DNA of 8,200 nucleotides, taken from Chloroflexota bacterium. Lineage in GTDB: Bacteria > Chloroflexota > Ktedonobacteria > Ktedonobacterales > Ktedonobacteraceae. Made by a program: the position numbers and the translations under genes. The notes under the pieces are model-generated. The model saw only the letters and a list, made by a program, of their open reading frames with translations. It searched no databases and was not told the DNA's origin. Shown here in pieces: positions 6,584-8,200 of this stretch (the first letter of the stretch is position 1; the number at the start of each line of letters is the position of its first letter). Location of the stretch: NCBI GenBank assembly GCA_005879655.1, contig VBJK01000048.1, positions 1 through 8,200 on the forward strand. The letters are read 5' to 3'.

Positions 6584-8089
6584 TTAGGTAAGTTCAACAC
6601 CCACAATGCTATTCTTCCCAGGCTCCATTTTTGCAAGTTTTAGTGCAAGGTATACTTCACGAAAAGATTTGCCGTATCCTATAGAGCATGTCAAGCCTGA
6701 TGTCTTCTCTTTATATATTTCTTGAATCTCATGCAGAGCTGGCTCATTGAACTCTGCTTTGAAGAGAATATCATCTCCAGCCGCAAAGATGATAGCACTT
6801 TCTCTCAGATTGGTCTTGATGTATTTACCTACAGCATCAATGGCAGAAGTTACAGATTTGCTCATATTCTTAAACTTTTTCTCATCACGTTCTGATAGAA
6901 ACATTTCTTCTAATTTTATTCCTGTATTATCACCATCTAAACCAAAGTAATATATACCACCTGATGTTCCGTCAGAAGCCGACAGCTTTATAATCTTCTT
7001 TGGTGGTTCGATATAATCTCCACTAGACAAAATTGGATAAATAATATCAGTGTAAAATTCTATAAAAGGGAAAGACATCTTAACAGATAGGTCAGCCTTA
7101 AAGCGCTCTTCCTTTGTCAGTATCGGACCTTTATGTGTAGTGCTATTGCGCAGGTACCGCATAAAATCATTAAATCTTCTGAAAAATTCAAAATCAAAAT
7201 CTGATGGTGTTCTCCCTTCCATTCTTGACTGTATGAGACCTAATTTATCCCCAAATGTCATTTTTGTTTCTCTTGTAGGAGTGTTTGCTAGAATAAATTT
7301 TTCTAGAAGAAGGGTGATTAGATCCTCTATACTGGCAGAAATAGCACTGCTAGCAATGCGATAAATTGCGTTATCTTGTTTCTGATCGCCTTGCAATTTA
7401 AGTTGGACGGCATGAGTGAGATTATCTTCAAAAAATCTTTTATCTGACTCTACACCATTTATCTGAATATACTTTTCAGTATGTTTTTGTATGATTTTCT
7501 TATACCTTACCATTTCAGTAAGATTAAGGTAGGTAATATTATCAAGTTGTGTGGATTCTGGTAGTCGTGTATACGCCGCTTGCAGAAGGTCCAGAGGAAG
7601 AAATCCTCTTTTCTCCGCTCGTTTGAATAACACTATAGTATCAATTGCATATTGATGTTGAAGGTCTAAGATATAAGCAACATTAGATAGCAGATTTTTG
7701 TATGTAGTTGTGCTATTTGTAAGATCTACAATGATGTTTGAGGTACGCGATAAGGAACCATTGATTATATATTCTATGTATTGTACAAAATCTTCAATTG
7801 ATTGGGATGTTGTATCTAGTTCTACTGTTCTATGCACTAAAATCTTAATATCTACATTATTTTCTTGTAGATAATTCATCCACTTCACGGGAGAAGTGCT
7901 GCTAGTGACATGAGGAGGTTGATCGGTATCGTCAATGCCATGAAGAATCTTATAGGAATCAGCAGTATGTATGACAAAGATATTTTGAACTGGTTCCTTG
8001 AACAACTCGACAGCTTTACTATACGCAGCAATAATAGAGTTAGCAAAGGTAAATTGATTGGTATTTCCTAAAATTATCAGGGCACTCAT
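6584..8089 (-). CDS. CARF-like / HEPN-like / minimal CRISPR polymerase (mCpol) fusion protein
   Basis: The 501-residue product shows three regions. Residues 1 to about 200 look like a CARF-type Rossmann domain: hydrophobic strand 1 with a following polar loop (SALIILGNTNQFTFAN), alternating strands and helices, and VDLTNSTTTYKNLL (121-134), which resembles the D-x-T-x-G-x-K ligand-binding signature but lacks its glycine. Residues about 205-350 are all-helical and contain RNSTTH (314-319), the R-N-x-x-x-H form of the HEPN ribonuclease motif. Residues about 378-500 match mCpol, the small Cas10/GGDEF-type palm cyclase: YYFGLDGDNTG (380-390, acidic D385 and D387), AAGDDILF (436-443, GDD), then SIGYGKSFREVYLALKLAK and a GKN near the end. 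The mCpol acidic residues expected to bind metal are intact, so nucleotide-cyclase activity is likely; the product is unknown. AGAGGA lies 8 bases before the ATG. The gene is AT-richer than the dcw genes, which suggests transfer. The mCpol call is strongest, CARF good, HEPN tentative. Confidence 0.85.
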   Translation of the reverse strand: MSALIILGNTNQFTFANSIIAAYSKAVELFKEPVQNIFVIHTADSYKILHGIDDTDQPPHVTSSTSPVKWMNYLQENNVDIKILVHRTVELDTTSQSIEDFVQYIEYIINGSLSRTSNIIVDLTNSTTTYKNLLSNVAYILDLQHQYAIDTIVLFKRAEKRGFLPLDLLQAAYTRLPESTQLDNITYLNLTEMVRYKKIIQKHTEKYIQINGVESDKRFFEDNLTHAVQLKLQGDQKQDNAIYRIASSAISASIEDLITLLLEKFILANTPTRETKMTFGDKLGLIQSRMEGRTPSDFDFEFFRRFNDFMRYLRNSTTHKGPILTKEERFKADLSVKMSFPFIEFYTDIIYPILSSGDYIEPPKKIIKLSASDGTSGGIYYFGLDGDNTGIKLEEMFLSERDEKKFKNMSKSVTSAIDAVGKYIKTNLRESAIIFAAGDDILFKAEFNEPALHEIQEIYKEKTSGLTCSIGYGKSFREVYLALKLAKMEPGKNSIVGVELT

Positions 8090-8200
8090 AAAACAGTCCT
8101 CTCGCCAACTCCGGGGATCTTAGCAGATTCTTTAATAGAGAAGCGTGCCCAAGAAGACCGGGAAGATTAAGACTTTCACTTATGCGCTTAGTTTATGGTA
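8090..8200. other. Upstream region of the mCpol gene, no gene recognised
   Basis: AGAGGA on the - strand (8103-8098) is the ribosome binding site of the mCpol gene. All three - strand frames entering from the window edge meet a stop within about 20 bases, so any gene further upstream on this strand ends at or before that point. I could not find a convincing promoter. The stretch is too short to show whether a partner gene follows. Confidence 0.4.

Noticed and set aside
8090..8200. 3' end of an upstream gene in the - strand operon
   Set aside because: All three frames hit stops within about 20 bases of the edge, leaving too little sequence to recognise any product.

Overview
The window joins a conserved cell-wall/cell-division (dcw) cluster on the + strand to a short accessory stretch on the - strand. 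The layout murC-murB-ftsQ-ftsA-ftsZ runs from 1 to 5535. It is typical of bacteria that keep a compact dcw cluster. The gene order, the type II-like MurB, the long FtsZ linker, roughly 50% GC and a cytochrome-oxidase-subunit-IV-like two-helix membrane segment in the neighbouring gene fit Chloroflexota, possibly Ktedonobacteria. That placement is inference from general features, not a marker-gene assignment.

Region 1 (1-5535, +): the 3' end of murC, then complete murB, ftsQ/divIB, ftsA and ftsZ. MurC and MurB are consecutive enzymes of UDP-MurNAc-pentapeptide synthesis. FtsQ, FtsA and FtsZ build the septal machine: the FtsZ ring, its FtsA membrane tether, and the FtsQ link to septal peptidoglycan synthesis. 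murB and ftsQ nearly touch. The murC-murB, ftsQ-ftsA and ftsA-ftsZ gaps are longer and hold inverted repeats or a candidate promoter, so regulation inside the cluster is likely.

Region 2 (5536-5618): a perfect 76-bp palindrome with 38-bp arms and no spacer fills the gap between ftsZ and the converging gene. It most likely ends transcription from both sides.

Region 3 (5619-6428, -): a protein with two membrane helices and two BON-like domains, of unknown function.

Region 4 (6584-8089, -): the notable gene. It encodes a 501-residue protein that reads as a CARF-like nucleotide-sensor domain, an all-helical middle region with a HEPN-type R-N-x-x-x-H motif, and a C-terminal minimal CRISPR polymerase (mCpol) domain with intact acidic motifs. 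If correct, one chain holds a cyclic-oligonucleotide synthetase, a receptor and a possible RNase. It is visibly AT-richer than the dcw genes and no cas gene or CRISPR array is present, suggesting a horizontally acquired stand-alone defence gene related in logic to CBASS, type III CRISPR signalling or Panoptes (mCpol-based) immunity. Its upstream neighbourhood is cut off at 8200, so possible partner genes there are unseen.
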